This document shows positions 36,381 to 46,202 of a stretch of DNA of 64,000 nt, one piece after another. Both the position numbers and the translations under genes were made by a program. The stretch is from Cytobacillus oceanisediminis (GTDB lineage: Bacteria > Bacillota > Bacilli > Bacillales > Cytobacillaceae). Numbering within the stretch: the stretch's first letter is position 1; every line of letters starts with the position of its first letter. The notes under the pieces are model-generated. The model saw only the letters and a program-made list of their open reading frames with translations, did not search any database and was not told the DNA's origin. Where the stretch lies: positions 2,721,501 through 2,785,500 of the forward strand of contig NZ_CP065511.1 in the NCBI RefSeq assembly GCF_022811925.1, given 5' to 3'.

Positions 36381-37180
36381 TGCCTTACCCCCATTCCATT
36401 AGGCTTCTCATTTCGTTTCGTAATAAAGTAATAGCCTATAACCAGAATAATTGTAAATAGGAAAAGCAAAGCAGATAAAGCATTGATATTTAAAGAAACT
36501 CCCCTTCTTGCCAGTGAATAAATCTCAACAGACAAAGTGGTAAAGCCGTTGCCTGTAACAAAAAAAGTTACCGCAAAATCATCCAGGGAATACGTCAGGG
36601 CCATAAAAAAGCCAGCGAAAATTCCAGGAGTAATATAAGGGAGAATGACTTTAGTCAGCACATCAAACCTGCTTGCCCCAAGATCCATGGCTGCATAAAT
36701 CATGGATGTGCTCATTTCTTCTATTTTAGGCAAAACCATCAGCACGACAATTGGAACACTAAAGGCTATGTGTGCAAGCAAAACAGATACAAATCCAAGC
36801 TTAAGCCCAATCATTGTAAATAGAATCAAAAACGAGGCGCCTATAATGACATCCGGACTGACAATCAGCACATTATTCAGAGATAGGAGCGTGTTTTTCA
36901 CTCTTCGTTTTCTTGCATAGGAAATGGCAAGTGCTCCAGCTACTCCAATAATCGTCGAAATCGCTGCAGATAAAAGGGCAATAATAACGGTATTAAGGAC
37001 AATGATGAGCAATCGGGTATCAGCAAACAGCTCCCGATACCAATCCAAGGTGAAACCTTCGAATTGATACATGGTCCCTCCGCTGTTGAATGAATAAAAT
37101 ATCAAGTAAAAAATCGGGGCGTACAGGATAATAAAGATAAGAGCCAAATAAAACGCCGGCCATTTCCTGTTCTTTTTCAT
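36377..37180 (-). CDS. potC: spermidine/putrescine ABC transporter permease
   Basis: 267 residues, six helices, with the EAA loop AAMDLGASRFDVLTKVILPYI that contacts the ATPase. Start ATG overlaps the potB stop by one base (TAATG). Pairs with PotB as the membrane channel. Confidence 0.93.
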   Translation of the reverse strand: MKKNRKWPAFYLALIFIILYAPIFYLIFYSFNSGGTMYQFEGFTLDWYRELFADTRLLIIVLNTVIIALLSAAISTIIGVAGALAISYARKRRVKNTLLSLNNVLIVSPDVIIGASFLILFTMIGLKLGFVSVLLAHIAFSVPIVVLMVLPKIEEMSTSMIYAAMDLGASRFDVLTKVILPYITPGIFAGFFMALTYSLDDFAVTFFVTGNGFTTLSVEIYSLARRGVSLNINALSALLFLFTIILVIGYYFITKRNEKPNGMGVRQ

Positions 37181-37983
37181 TATAGAATCCCCCGCTTTCT
37201 TCGGCCTGTCAGCACCATAATGATTACCATTGCGATAATCAGGAATACAGCAATGGTCGAGCCCATTCCCCAGTCCTGTGTCACAAGGAAATGCTGTTCA
37301 ATGGCTGTTCCAAGAGTGATGACACGGTTTCCTGCAATCAGCCTTGTCAGCATGAATAATGACAGTGCAGGGATAAAGACGATCTGGCATCCCGCTTTCA
37401 CCCCATCAAGTGTCAAAGGAAAAATAACACGTTTAAATGTAACCCAGGAAGACCCGCCTAAATCATTGGAAGCATCAAGAAGGGTTGGATTCAGTTCATC
37501 CAAAGAATTATATATCGGCAAGATCATAAAAGGAAGAAAGATGTATACCGACACAAAGATAAAGCTGAAATCAGTGAATAGAATTTGCCTGCTCCCTATT
37601 CCCATTGCATCCAAAAAGCTATTCGCTGCACCATATGTTCCAAAGATGCCCAGAAAAGCATAGGCTTTCAAAAGCAAATTAATCCACGAAGGCAGAATAA
37701 TTAATAAGAGCCACAGCTGCTTATGTTTCGTCTTAGTAAGCAAATAGGCTGTCGGATAAGCGATCAGCAATGAAAATAACGTAATTAAAAAGGCATACCA
37801 AAAGGAGCTTAGGGTCATTTTTAAATAAACGGGTGTAAAGAAATTTCTATAATTCTCAAAAGTGAAGTGCCCTTCAATATCAAAAAAAGAATAGTACAGA
37901 ACAAGAAGCAATGGCGCTACAACAAAGAGGGCAATCCAAAGGACATAAGGAATTAAATAAAAGTTGCGGGAATTAGTTCTCAT
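37180..37983 (-). CDS. potB: spermidine/putrescine ABC transporter permease
   Basis: 267 residues, six helices, with the EAA loop [24 protein letters not shown] 37983 follows AGAGGGAAGCC; the longer frame starting at 38040 is the potA C-terminus in another frame and has no ribosome site. Overlaps potA by 11 bases. Confidence 0.92.
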   Translation of the reverse strand: MRTNSRNFYLIPYVLWIALFVVAPLLLVLYYSFFDIEGHFTFENYRNFFTPVYLKMTLSSFWYAFLITLFSLLIAYPTAYLLTKTKHKQLWLLLIILPSWINLLLKAYAFLGIFGTYGAANSFLDAMGIGSRQILFTDFSFIFVSVYIFLPFMILPIYNSLDELNPTLLDASNDLGGSSWVTFKRVIFPLTLDGVKAGCQIVFIPALSLFMLTRLIAGNRVITLGTAIEQHFLVTQDWGMGSTIAVFLIIAMVIIMVLTGRRKRGIL

Positions 37984-39079
37984 GGCTTCCCTCTTCATAA
38001 GCTTCAAGACGCTTATCAAATTCCTCTTCTGTTTCCCCATGCCTCATGACGTGTATTGCTTCGGGGTCGAAATGAAGGCCAATTTGATCCCCGACTGTCG
38101 CCTTTTTGGTTGAATGGACCAGCCACTCATTGCCATCACTGTCATAGCAGCTGATTTCATAATGGACTCCCCTAAAGAGCTGGGAGTCAACTTGCACCTT
38201 CAGTTTCCCATCTTCCGGTGCGGTAATAGCCAGGTCTTCAGGCCGGATGACGATCTCAACATCTTCATTTGGCTCAAAGCCCCCATCAACACACTCAAAT
38301 AATTTTCCGGCAAACTTTACCTGATAATCCTGGATCATCGTTCCAGCAACAATATTTGATTCCCCAATAAAATCTGCTACAAAACGATTGATCGGCTCGT
38401 CATATATGTCAGTAGGAGTTCCGCTTTGCTCGATGCTCCCGCTGTTAAGCACGAATATTTCATCTGACATGGCTAATGCTTCTTCCTGGTCATGTGTGAC
38501 GAAAATAAAAGTAATGCCCAGATTTCTCTGCAGTTCCCTCAGCTCATATTGCATTTCGGTCCGCAGCTTTAAATCAAGTGCGGATAAAGGTTCATCAAGG
38601 AGAATGACCTCTGGTTCATTGACAATGGCACGCGCGATGGCAACTCGCTGGCGCTGTCCCCCTGACATTTCTTTAATTTCACGATTTTCGTAGCCTTCAA
38701 GGTTCACAAATCTTAGCGCTTCCTTTACTTTCCTCTCAATATCCGCTTTCTTCATTTTTTTGATTTTTAAACCGAATGCAATATTTTCAAACACATTCAG
38801 ATGCGGAAAAAGGGCGTAATCCTGAAAAACAGTGTTTACTTGCCTTTTGTTGGCTGGAACATTATTTATTATTCGCCCATTAAAATAAATGTCCCCTTCG
38901 GAAGGTTCAGTAAAGCCGGCAATCAATCGCAATATGGTCGTTTTCCCACAGCCCGATGGCCCTAAAAGGGTATAGAACTTCCCGCGTTCTATTTCAAAGC
39001 TGACATCCTTTAAAACTGGCGGATCATTATCATATCTTTTTGTTACGGAATTAAATCGAATAATGGTGTTATCTGTCAT
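37973..39079 (-). CDS. potA: spermidine/putrescine ABC transporter ATPase
   Basis: 368 residues. ABC ATPase with Walker [10 protein letters not shown], signature [14 protein letters not shown], Walker [13 protein letters not shown] and H-loop FVTHDQEEA, followed by a C-terminal TOBE-type regulatory domain (about 240-345). Energises polyamine uptake. GGGAGAGTTAG precedes the ATG. First gene of the operon; B. subtilis potR has no counterpart here. Confidence 0.94.
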   Translation of the reverse strand: MTDNTIIRFNSVTKRYDNDPPVLKDVSFEIERGKFYTLLGPSGCGKTTILRLIAGFTEPSEGDIYFNGRIINNVPANKRQVNTVFQDYALFPHLNVFENIAFGLKIKKMKKADIERKVKEALRFVNLEGYENREIKEMSGGQRQRVAIARAIVNEPEVILLDEPLSALDLKLRTEMQYELRELQRNLGITFIFVTHDQEEALAMSDEIFVLNSGSIEQSGTPTDIYDEPINRFVADFIGESNIVAGTMIQDYQVKFAGKLFECVDGGFEPNEDVEIVIRPEDLAITAPEDGKLKVQVDSQLFRGVHYEISCYDSDGNEWLVHSTKKATVGDQIGLHFDPEAIHVMRHGETEEEFDKRLEAYEEGSHEN

Positions 39080-39187
39080 CTAACTCTCCCTATCTATAGA
39101 AATTTACAGTACTTATGTATTGTTAAGTTCAAACGTATAATATCATAAATTTATCGGAATCTGTCATATATTGCCGTATATCCTTAA

Positions 39188-39226
39188 CAAAAATAAACCC
39201 CGCACCCTTTGATGCGGGATTATACA
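39188..39226 (-). terminator. terminator of the que operon
   Basis: Minus-strand CCCGCATCAAAGGGTGCGGG folds as a 6-base stem and is followed by TTTATTTTTG. Confidence 0.8.
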
Positions 39227-39230
39227 GATG

Positions 39231-39962
39231 TTACACTCCGCGCTTATTGCCCCATACATATGTATGCAGCTGCGGAAGTACTTTAACATCCTTCAAATCA
39301 CTGTCATGTATCGTTTTTTCAATGAGCCAATCATATTTGTCAAGCAGTCTCTGCAACAAATTTCGATCATCAGCTGTAACGGTATCATCATTTCCCACCT
39401 GCAGATAAAACGGAACGCCGGGATAGCGCTTATGAACGTTTTTGGCATATTCATAATCCTTATCATCAAAAACAACAATCTTCAGTGAGAACTGCTGGTC
39501 AGCCATTCTTTTGGTCTGAAGATTATTCACAATATAATCGAGCACATCAAAGTCTGTATTCATGCCTGAGCTTGGCGGTTTTGGGGAAAGGGTCAGTTCA
39601 TCAATTTCATAAAACCAATCCTGCCATCGGCTTCCCTGTGTTTCCAGGCAGACCTTAATTTTTTCCGCTTTCAGCAAAGAAATGAGTTCATTCAAATTTT
39701 TTAATAAAGCTGGGTTACCGCCCGAAATGGTCACAAATGAAAATCCATCCCCGCCCAGCTCTTTGAGCTCCTTCCAGATTTCATCCGGTTCCATTTGGCG
39801 GATGCTGTCTTTTGCACTTCCATCCCAGGTAAAGGAGGAATCACACCAGCTGCATGAATAATCACATCCTGCTGTACGGACGAACATCGTTTTCTGGCCG
39901 ATCACCATTCCTTCACCCTGAATGGTCGGTCCAAAAATTTCAAGAACAGGGATTTTACTCAA
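39231..39962 (-). CDS. queE: 7-carboxy-7-deazaguanine synthase
   Basis: 243 residues. Radical SAM enzyme with the atypical QueE cluster motif CDYSCSWCDS, plus FGPTIQGEGMVIGQKT and TISGGNPALL. It rearranges carboxy-tetrahydropterin to CDG in queuosine synthesis. The start is TTG 39962, which matches the N-terminus of B. subtilis QueE and has AGGGAG upstream; the longer frame to 40097 lies within queD. Overlaps queD by 8 bases. Confidence 0.94.
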   Translation of the reverse strand: MSKIPVLEIFGPTIQGEGMVIGQKTMFVRTAGCDYSCSWCDSSFTWDGSAKDSIRQMEPDEIWKELKELGGDGFSFVTISGGNPALLKNLNELISLLKAEKIKVCLETQGSRWQDWFYEIDELTLSPKPPSSGMNTDFDVLDYIVNNLQTKRMADQQFSLKIVVFDDKDYEYAKNVHKRYPGVPFYLQVGNDDTVTADDRNLLQRLLDKYDWLIEKTIHDSDLKDVKVLPQLHTYVWGNKRGV

Positions 39963-40431
39963 CCTCCATCCACTCCCTTCTTGCTTCTGCATAGCTTGTA
40001 GGGGTTTCAAAAAGGCGCACAAATTCGACTCTTGCACCGATATATTGCTCTTTTCTGTTTTGGAGGCTTTCTGCCATTTTTTCATAAATCCAGACAACCA
40101 TATTCTCTGCCGTCGTATTCATTGGCGGCAGCGTTTCATTCAGATACTTGTGGTCGAGGAATATTTCAATTTCGTTTTTCCAGATTTCTTTAATGTCGCC
40201 GAAATCAATCATTAACCCTCTGTTATCCACAAATCCGCTTATGCCAAAAATCACCTTGTAGGTGTGCCCATGCAGGTTTTTGCATTTGCCTTCATAGCAA
40301 TGCAGATGATGGGCTGAATCAAAAGTGAATTCCTTGCTGACCATTACACGCTTATGGTGGTATTTCAGCTGATCGGGTTTAATATCCTCATTAATCTTCT
40401 GAAGTTTATCAACAATCCTGAAACCGTACAT
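39955..40431 (-). CDS. queD: 6-carboxy-5,6,7,8-tetrahydropterin synthase
   Basis: 158 residues of the PTPS family: zinc His in FDSAHHLHCYEGKCKNLHGHTY and catalytic Cys in the same loop, and a Glu near the C-terminus (ARVEFVRLFETPTSYAE). It makes the pterin substrate of QueE. AAGGAGGAG precedes the ATG. Separated from queC by 3 bases. Confidence 0.93.
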   Translation of the reverse strand: MYGFRIVDKLQKINEDIKPDQLKYHHKRVMVSKEFTFDSAHHLHCYEGKCKNLHGHTYKVIFGISGFVDNRGLMIDFGDIKEIWKNEIEIFLDHKYLNETLPPMNTTAENMVVWIYEKMAESLQNRKEQYIGARVEFVRLFETPTSYAEARREWMEVE

Positions 40432-40434
40432 GGC

Positions 40435-41094
40435 TTAAAGCTCCTCCTTTTCTTTGAGGTATACTTCAAGGCCATTTTTCCTTAAATGGCATGCAGGACA
40501 CTCACCGCAGCCATCAGCCGGAATTCCGTTATAGCATGTCAGTGTTTTCTCACGCACATAGTCAAGGGCATCCAATTCATCCGCCAGCTTCCATGTCTCT
40601 GCTTTGTTGAGCCACATTAAAGGTGTATGGATCACAAACTGTTCATCCATTGATAGATTAAGTGTGACATTCAATGATTTTATAAACATATCTCTGCAAT
40701 CAGGGTAGCCGCTGAAATCTGTTTCGCACACCCCGGTTATTATATGCTTTGCATTTATCTGACTGGCCAGTACACCAGCGAATGACAGGAATAAAAGGTT
40801 TCTCCCAGGCACAAATGTGGATGGAAGCTCGCCTTCCTCACCATCCTTTACTTCAATCTCATCTCGGGTCAGTGCATTTGGTGCCAGCTGATTCAATAGG
40901 GACATATCAAGAATATGGTGCCTGATCCCCAGCTCTTTTGCTATTTGCTGTGCACATTCTATCTCCAGCTTATGACGCTGATTATAATTAAAAGTGACTG
41001 CTTCCACTTCTGCAAAACGTTCTTTTGCCCAGAATAAGCAAGTTGTACTATCCTGACCGCCGCTGAACACAACGAGCGCTTTATCATTTTTCAT
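40435..41094 (-). CDS. queC: 7-cyano-7-deazaguanine synthase
   Basis: 219 residues: PP-loop ATPase motif [10 protein letters not shown] near residue 8, and a C-terminal zinc site [19 protein letters not shown]. It turns CDG into preQ0. ATG 41094 has AAAGGAG upstream; an upstream ATG in frame at 41130 lies in the leader. First gene under a preQ1 riboswitch. Confidence 0.95.
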   Translation of the reverse strand: MKNDKALVVFSGGQDSTTCLFWAKERFAEVEAVTFNYNQRHKLEIECAQQIAKELGIRHHILDMSLLNQLAPNALTRDEIEVKDGEEGELPSTFVPGRNLLFLSFAGVLASQINAKHIITGVCETDFSGYPDCRDMFIKSLNVTLNLSMDEQFVIHTPLMWLNKAETWKLADELDALDYVREKTLTCYNGIPADGCGECPACHLRKNGLEVYLKEKEEL

Positions 41095-41105
41095 ATAAAA
41101 ATTCT

Positions 41106-41187
41106 CCTTTAAATAGAAAAACAGGACCACTAAGAAAGCAGACCCGTTTTCCTTAGTTTTTTAAAGAGGGTAGCTAGAACCTCTACC
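41106..41187 (-). ncRNA. preQ1-I riboswitch with terminator
   Basis: On the minus strand AGAGG (41184-41180) pairs with CCCTCT, and AAAAAACTAAGG forms the H-type pseudoknot tail, the hallmark of the class I preQ1 aptamer (41150-41187). Then AAACGGG pairs with CCTGTTT before TTTT (41106-41150), a transcription terminator. It should reduce queCDE when preQ1 is plentiful. Confidence 0.93.
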
Positions 41188-41301
41188 GTATACACGGATT
41201 TTGCTATTGAACTATCAGTTTATATTATCATCTTTATTGGCTTTTTAGAAGGTTTTAATTTATACAGCAAAAAAGTTTTATTATTCAAAAGACTTCTGCA
41301 A

Positions 41302-41337
41302 AAAAGGTGCAACTGTTCATTGCACCTTTTTTGCACT
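41302..41337 (-). terminator. terminator of the CBS-domain gene
   Basis: AAAAAGGTGCAA pairs with TTGCACCTTTTT over a 7-base loop. Confidence 0.9.
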
Positions 41338-42060
41338 TTAATTTTCTGAATCGGCTTCCAGGAGGTCCCAGGCTGTTATGATGCCTTTTGGTTTTTCAGT
41401 CGGCTTTCCATTCTCGGTTACAATGATCCCTTCAAGCTTTTCATTTTTATTTCGGCAGTCCTCAAACATATCCTCTAATTCAAAGATAGATGTATCTTTG
41501 CCGGCAAAAGAGATTTGATGCTTTGATTTCTTATTGAAAAGCTCTTTTATTTTCACCTTTTTCAACTGGATTGTTTCTTCTGTAAAGTGCTCTGCCATCC
41601 ATTTCACGATATCTGCCGAAGTTAATAGCCATGAATATTCCTCTTTTCTCGAGTAAATTGGGAATTGAGAGTGTGAAAATTTGTTGATTATGGCCAGTAC
41701 ATCCGTTAGCTTGCCATCTTCATAAAAATAAAAAACCGGAGTTGCAGCTATGGAGAGTGCGGTTTTTGGCTTTTCAAAATGGCCGGCAATCCTTTCAATC
41801 TTCTCTACCGTCTCGAGATGAGGCTCAGCAATATAATAATCAAGGTCTATTTTTTCATGGACAATGGCATTGCGCAGCTTGGCAAACTGATGCAAATCAT
41901 CTTCATATAATCGAATCAGGGAATGATTTTTCTGAATTTCTATAAGTTTATAAAATCTATCTGTTCTGGCGTTTTTAGCAGATTGTTTTAAGGCCTTGTG
42001 AATACGGTTAAAAGCAGCCTCAAACCTTTCTGATAAGTTTATTTCTATATCTGCTTCCAA
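41338..42060 (-). CDS. CBS-domain protein with helical N-terminus
   Basis: 240 residues. Residues about 1-95 are helical with a RNAIVHEK motif like small nucleotidyl/HEPN-type bundles. Residues about 120-235 carry two CBS motifs (DVLAIINKFSHSQFPIY and GIIVTENGKPTEKPKGIITAWD, given in part). CBS pairs bind adenine nucleotides and act as sensors. No enzymatic partner is fused. Ribosome site GGAGAGATC. Function unknown. Confidence 0.75.
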   Translation of the reverse strand: MEADIEINLSERFEAAFNRIHKALKQSAKNARTDRFYKLIEIQKNHSLIRLYEDDLHQFAKLRNAIVHEKIDLDYYIAEPHLETVEKIERIAGHFEKPKTALSIAATPVFYFYEDGKLTDVLAIINKFSHSQFPIYSRKEEYSWLLTSADIVKWMAEHFTEETIQLKKVKIKELFNKKSKHQISFAGKDTSIFELEDMFEDCRNKNEKLEGIIVTENGKPTEKPKGIITAWDLLEADSEN

Positions 42061-42395
42061 TATGATCTCTCCCTAAATAATAATGTATCTCCTCTATTCC
42101 CAAAATGATGGTCAAAATAAACTTTGAAGATATTGGTTCTCCTGCTAGAAGAATAATTTGCACAAATAGAATTTTCAGTCTATTATAGAATATTATATTC
42201 TTTAGCTGGGGACTTTGCATAAATATATAACTTTACTAATAAATTTTTTCGTTCTAGCGTTAAAAGACATGACTTTACCTTTTTTTAGGAAAGAATAATG
42301 AATGTATTTCTTTTGAACGAAAATGAATATTTATTATTACCGAATAATATTTTATTCCTCAGGTCAACAAATTTACTTTGAAAGCTGGTGAAATC
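42061..42395. other. gene-free region upstream of pxpB
   Basis: 335 bases, AT-rich, no ORF. It holds a perfect palindrome AGAATATTATATTCT (42187-42201) and next to it AATTTTCAGTCTATT (42170-42184), which matches 12 of 15 positions of the CodY pattern AATTTTCWGAAAATT. No clear promoter found by eye. Confidence 0.5.
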
Positions 42396-43106
42396 ATGAG
42401 ATACACTTTACACCCATTGGGGGATGATGCTGTTCTTATTGAGCTTGGGAAAGAGATCAGCCAGGAAACACATCAGAAAGTTCAGTCGCTGACTGCCTTT
42501 CTCGAAAAACATCCGCCAGAATGGATGATTGAATACATACCTGCTTATACAACTGTAAGCATTTTTTATAATCCAATTGAGGCTTATCAGCTTTCAAATG
42601 GCCAGCTCCCGTTTGATTTCGTGTGTTCACTAATAAAACCGCTTATTGAAGAGCTAACTGAAAATGATGCATCGGAACCTCAAATCGTTGAAATCCCGGT
42701 ATGCTATGGTGGAGAATTCGGGCCGGATCTTGATTTTGTTGCGGAGCATAATGGGATTACTCCTGAAGAAGTAATTGAAATTCACTCTTCAGGCAGTTAC
42801 CTGGTCTATATGATTGGATTTGCCCCAGGATTCCCTTTTATTGGCGGAATGTCAGAACAAATTGCCGCACCAAGACGGGATACGCCGCGTTTAAAGATTC
42901 CCGAGCGTACGGTAGGGATTGCCGGAATGCAGACAGGGATTTACCCCATTGAGACGCCAGGCGGCTGGCAGCTGATTGGACGTACTCCTGTTAAATTGTT
43001 TCGGCCGATGGATGAATCCCCTACCCTCTTGAAAGCAGGCGACAAAATCAAATTCAAGTCAATCAGTCTGGAAGAATACTACCATTGGGAGGAGGCGGAA
43101 CAATGA
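42396..43106 (+). CDS. pxpB: 5-oxoprolinase subunit B (KipI)
   Basis: 236 residues of the carboxyltransferase C/D-like KipI family: GDDAVLIELG at the start, YMIGFAPGFPFIGG and TVGIAGMQTGIYPIETPGGW. With PxpA and PxpC it hydrolyses 5-oxoproline to glutamate using ATP. In B. subtilis KipI also inhibits the sporulation kinase KinA. ATG 42396 follows GGTGAAATC; TTG 42378 in frame is less likely. Overlaps pxpC by 4 bases. Confidence 0.92.
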   Translation: MRYTLHPLGDDAVLIELGKEISQETHQKVQSLTAFLEKHPPEWMIEYIPAYTTVSIFYNPIEAYQLSNGQLPFDFVCSLIKPLIEELTENDASEPQIVEIPVCYGGEFGPDLDFVAEHNGITPEEVIEIHSSGSYLVYMIGFAPGFPFIGGMSEQIAAPRRDTPRLKIPERTVGIAGMQTGIYPIETPGGWQLIGRTPVKLFRPMDESPTLLKAGDKIKFKSISLEEYYHWEEAEQ

Positions 43107-44113
43107 TTAAAGTCGTAAAGCCTGGACTCCTTTCAAGCATTCAGGACCTGGGGAGAACCGGCTATCAAAAGTTTGGCGTGATTGCCAGCGGGGCCATGGA
43201 CCCTTTTTCGCATCGGATGGCCAATCTTCTCGCGGGAAACGAAGAAAATGATCCTGTACTAGAAATAACGATGATGGGTCCAATACTAACATTTGAAGAA
43301 GATACATTAATTTCGATTTGCGGCGGGGACCTTTCCCCTTCCATCAATGGCCAGCCTGTTCGGACATGGAGATCTGTTTTTGTGAAAAAAGGCAGTGAAC
43401 TTAAATTCGGCCGATGTCATAAAGGGTGCCGAGCCTATCTGGCTGCCGCGGGCGGATTTGCCGTACCTGAAGTAATGAACAGCAAATCTACATACCTGCG
43501 CGCTAGTCTTGGCGGTTATAAAGGCAGGGCATTAAAGCCAGGGGATCTGCTGGAAACCGGCAAACCTTCACTCCAGTCATTGAAAATGACGGAGTATTTG
43601 ACAAAACAGAGCCTTGATAGGACTTTTGCTGAAAACGACTGGGGTATTGCATCAGATCTCATACCGGACACAGCGGCAAATCCTGAAATCAGAATAACCA
43701 GGGGCCGCCAATTTGATTTATTTTCTAATGAAAGCAAGGTTCAGCTTTTAAATCATGCCTTTGAAGTGACCGCACAATCGGACAGGATGGGGTACAGACT
43801 GAAAGGCCCTGCCCTTCTGCTATCAGAACATGCTGAACAAATATCTGAGGCCGTAAATTTTGGTTCCATTCAAGTTCCTCCGGATGGAAATCCGATTGTA
43901 TTGCTGGCTGACAGGCAAACAACTGGGGGTTACCCAAAAATTGGACAGGTTGCTGCTGTCGATCTTCCACTTCTGGCGCAGGCCAAACCCGGAGACACCC
44001 TAAGTTTTGCAGAAATATCAAATGAACAGGCACAGCAGTTATTAATTAATAGAGAAATGAAATTAAAGGAATTAAAGCAAGGGATTTTTTTAAAAACCAG
44101 AGGAGGAAATTAA
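43103..44113 (+). CDS. pxpC: 5-oxoprolinase subunit C (KipA)
   Basis: 336 residues of the biotin-dependent carboxylase-like KipA family: [19 protein letters not shown] at the start, [10 protein letters not shown] in the middle and [18 protein letters not shown] near the end. Partner of PxpB in the ATP-dependent opening of 5-oxoproline. ATG overlaps the pxpB stop; GGGAGGAGG upstream. Confidence 0.93.
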   Translation: MIKVVKPGLLSSIQDLGRTGYQKFGVIASGAMDPFSHRMANLLAGNEENDPVLEITMMGPILTFEEDTLISICGGDLSPSINGQPVRTWRSVFVKKGSELKFGRCHKGCRAYLAAAGGFAVPEVMNSKSTYLRASLGGYKGRALKPGDLLETGKPSLQSLKMTEYLTKQSLDRTFAENDWGIASDLIPDTAANPEIRITRGRQFDLFSNESKVQLLNHAFEVTAQSDRMGYRLKGPALLLSEHAEQISEAVNFGSIQVPPDGNPIVLLADRQTTGGYPKIGQVAAVDLPLLAQAKPGDTLSFAEISNEQAQQLLINREMKLKELKQGIFLKTRGGN

Positions 44114-44114
44114 G

Positions 44115-44885
44115 ATGCACATTGTAGACATTAATTGTGATATGGGAGAAAGCTTTGGCTCATACAAGATGGGGCGCGATGAGGAAATTCTGGAACATAT
44201 TACTTCTGCCAATATTGCATGCGGCTTTCATGCCGGCGACCCTGCGACCATGCGAAAAACAGTTAAGATGGCACTTGAGAAGAATGTCGGCCTGGGTGTC
44301 CATCCGGGACTCCAGGATCTGCATGGATTCGGACGTAGGGATATTAACATAACCCCTCAGGAAGCTTATGACTTAGTGGTCTATCAAATTGGCGCTTTGT
44401 ATGCTTTTGTTAAATCAGAAGGCGGAAAGCTTCAGCATGTAAAACCACACGGTGCATTATTCAACATGGCCTCAAAAAGCGCACCGTTATCAGAAGCAAT
44501 CGCAGAAGCGGTTTATAAAGTGGATCCTGAACTGATTCTTTTCGGGCTCTCAGGCAGTGAATTAGTAAAAGCCGGCAGGAAAATTGGACTCCGCTCTGCA
44601 AATGAAGTGTTCTCAGACCGTACCTACCAGGAGGATGGATCACTTACTTCAAGAAGGGAAAGCAATGCCCTTATTACAGATCATAGTGCCGCTGTAAATC
44701 AGGTAATCCGCATGGTCAAGGAAGGAAAAGTTAATTCTGTCCAGGGCACTGACGTTTCCATTGAGGCCAATACAATATGCATCCATGGTGACGGGGAAAG
44801 CGCACTTGAATTTGCCCAATATATTCCGAAGGCATTGAATGAAGCGGGAATTCAGGTAGCAAAAATCAGCGAGTTTTTGAAATAA
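44115..44885 (+). CDS. pxpA: 5-oxoprolinase subunit A (LamB/YcsF family)
   Basis: 256 residues: [13 protein letters not shown] with metal-binding Asp/Glu, [19 protein letters not shown] and the conserved HGD near the C-terminus. The hydrolytic subunit of 5-oxoprolinase. It begins one base after the pxpC stop with AGAGGAGG upstream, completing the pxpBCA core. Gene order differs from B. subtilis, where ycsF comes before kipI. Confidence 0.94.
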   Translation: MHIVDINCDMGESFGSYKMGRDEEILEHITSANIACGFHAGDPATMRKTVKMALEKNVGLGVHPGLQDLHGFGRRDINITPQEAYDLVVYQIGALYAFVKSEGGKLQHVKPHGALFNMASKSAPLSEAIAEAVYKVDPELILFGLSGSELVKAGRKIGLRSANEVFSDRTYQEDGSLTSRRESNALITDHSAAVNQVIRMVKEGKVNSVQGTDVSIEANTICIHGDGESALEFAQYIPKALNEAGIQVAKISEFLK

Positions 44886-44991
44886 AATCGGTATTAATGG
44901 AGATAATGAAAAATTGGTGCTACTTCATGGGTGCTTCCGGGTATTTAATTAACACGGTTACATCAAAAAAGACAAACATTGGGGGAAATAT

Positions 44992-46182
44992 ATGAAAAAG
45001 CAATCAAATGCCAGTCTACTGCTTGGTGCCGCATTCCTTATGGCCACTTCTGCCATTGGACCAGGCTTCCTGACACAAACAACAGTATTTACAGAAAACC
45101 TGCTTGCGAGTTTTGGGTTTGTAATTTTAATTTCTATTATTATCGATATTGGTGCACAGATGAATATCTGGAGAATCATTGCCGTTTCTGAAAAACGCGC
45201 ACAGGATATTGCCAATGATGTTCTTCCGGGTCTTGGTCATTTCCTTGCTGCCCTGATTGTCATGGGCGGTCTTGCTTTTAATATTGGGAATATTGCAGGT
45301 GCCGGATTAGGTACAAATGTTATTTTCGGCATATCCCCTGAAATGGGCGCCCTTTTAAGCGGAATTTTGGCAATCGGCATCTTTCTTGTAAAAGAAGCGG
45401 GCAGATTAATGGACCGTTTCACACAGATTTTAGGATTTGTCATGATTGGATTAACTCTTTATGTAATGTTTACTGCACAGCCACCTGTTGGTGAAGCTGT
45501 TGTCAAAACGTTTGTGCCAGATAAAATTGATATCCTGGCCATTATTACGCTTGTCGGCGGAACGGTTGGCGGTTATATTACCTTCGCTGGCGGGCATCGC
45601 TTAATTGATGCTGGAGTCAAAGGAAAAGAAGCTCTGCCGGAAGTCACAAAGAGCTCTGTCAGTGCAATCGGGATCGCATCCATTATGCGTATCTTCCTGT
45701 TTCTTGCGGCACTAGGTGTGGTTTCACAGGGCCTTGCACTCGATCCATCCAACCCTCCTGCTTCTGTCTTCCAGCTGGCAGCAGGCAATATTGGATATAA
45801 GATGTTTGGAGTAGTTATGTGGGCAGCTGCCATTACTTCTGTTGTCGGTGCAGCCTATACATCGGTCTCATTCATTCGGACATTGAGCCCAGCTGTCGAG
45901 AAACATCATAAATGGGTAATTGTCGGTTTTATCGCCATTTCTACATTTGTTTTTGTTTTGATCGGAAAACCGGTAAAAATATTGGTTTTAGTTGGTTCCT
46001 TAAACGGTCTTATTCTACCAATTGCATTAGGTGTAATGCTGATTGCTGCTTATAAAACCAAAATTGTCGGCGATTATAAACATCCACTTTGGATGACGAT
46101 TTTTGGAATCATTATCGTGATTGCCATGTCTTACATGGGGGTTTATTCATTAATTAATGGTATCCCTGAGCTATTTAAATAA
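44992..46182 (+). CDS. Nramp-family permease with non-canonical motifs (YcsG-like)
   Basis: 396 residues with 11 hydrophobic segments in the Nramp/LeuT-fold arrangement. The metal-binding DPGN of canonical helix 1 is here GPGF ([12 protein letters not shown]), and helix 6 has [14 protein letters not shown] instead of the usual MPH-containing motif. So transport of Mn or Fe is doubtful. It lies in the 5-oxoprolinase operon between pxpA and ycsI, as ycsG does in B. subtilis. A 5-oxoproline or related substrate is my inference. GGGGG(A)AATAT precedes the ATG. Confidence 0.75.
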   Translation: MKKQSNASLLLGAAFLMATSAIGPGFLTQTTVFTENLLASFGFVILISIIIDIGAQMNIWRIIAVSEKRAQDIANDVLPGLGHFLAALIVMGGLAFNIGNIAGAGLGTNVIFGISPEMGALLSGILAIGIFLVKEAGRLMDRFTQILGFVMIGLTLYVMFTAQPPVGEAVVKTFVPDKIDILAIITLVGGTVGGYITFAGGHRLIDAGVKGKEALPEVTKSSVSAIGIASIMRIFLFLAALGVVSQGLALDPSNPPASVFQLAAGNIGYKMFGVVMWAAAITSVVGAAYTSVSFIRTLSPAVEKHHKWVIVGFIAISTFVFVLIGKPVKILVLVGSLNGLILPIALGVMLIAAYKTKIVGDYKHPLWMTIFGIIIVIAMSYMGVYSLINGIPELFK

Positions 46183-46202
46183 GCATGAAAGGAGATTTTC
46201 AA

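Noticed and set aside
37220..37663. 147-codon plus-strand frame antisense to potB
   Set aside because: Shadow of a recognised permease; no ribosome site.
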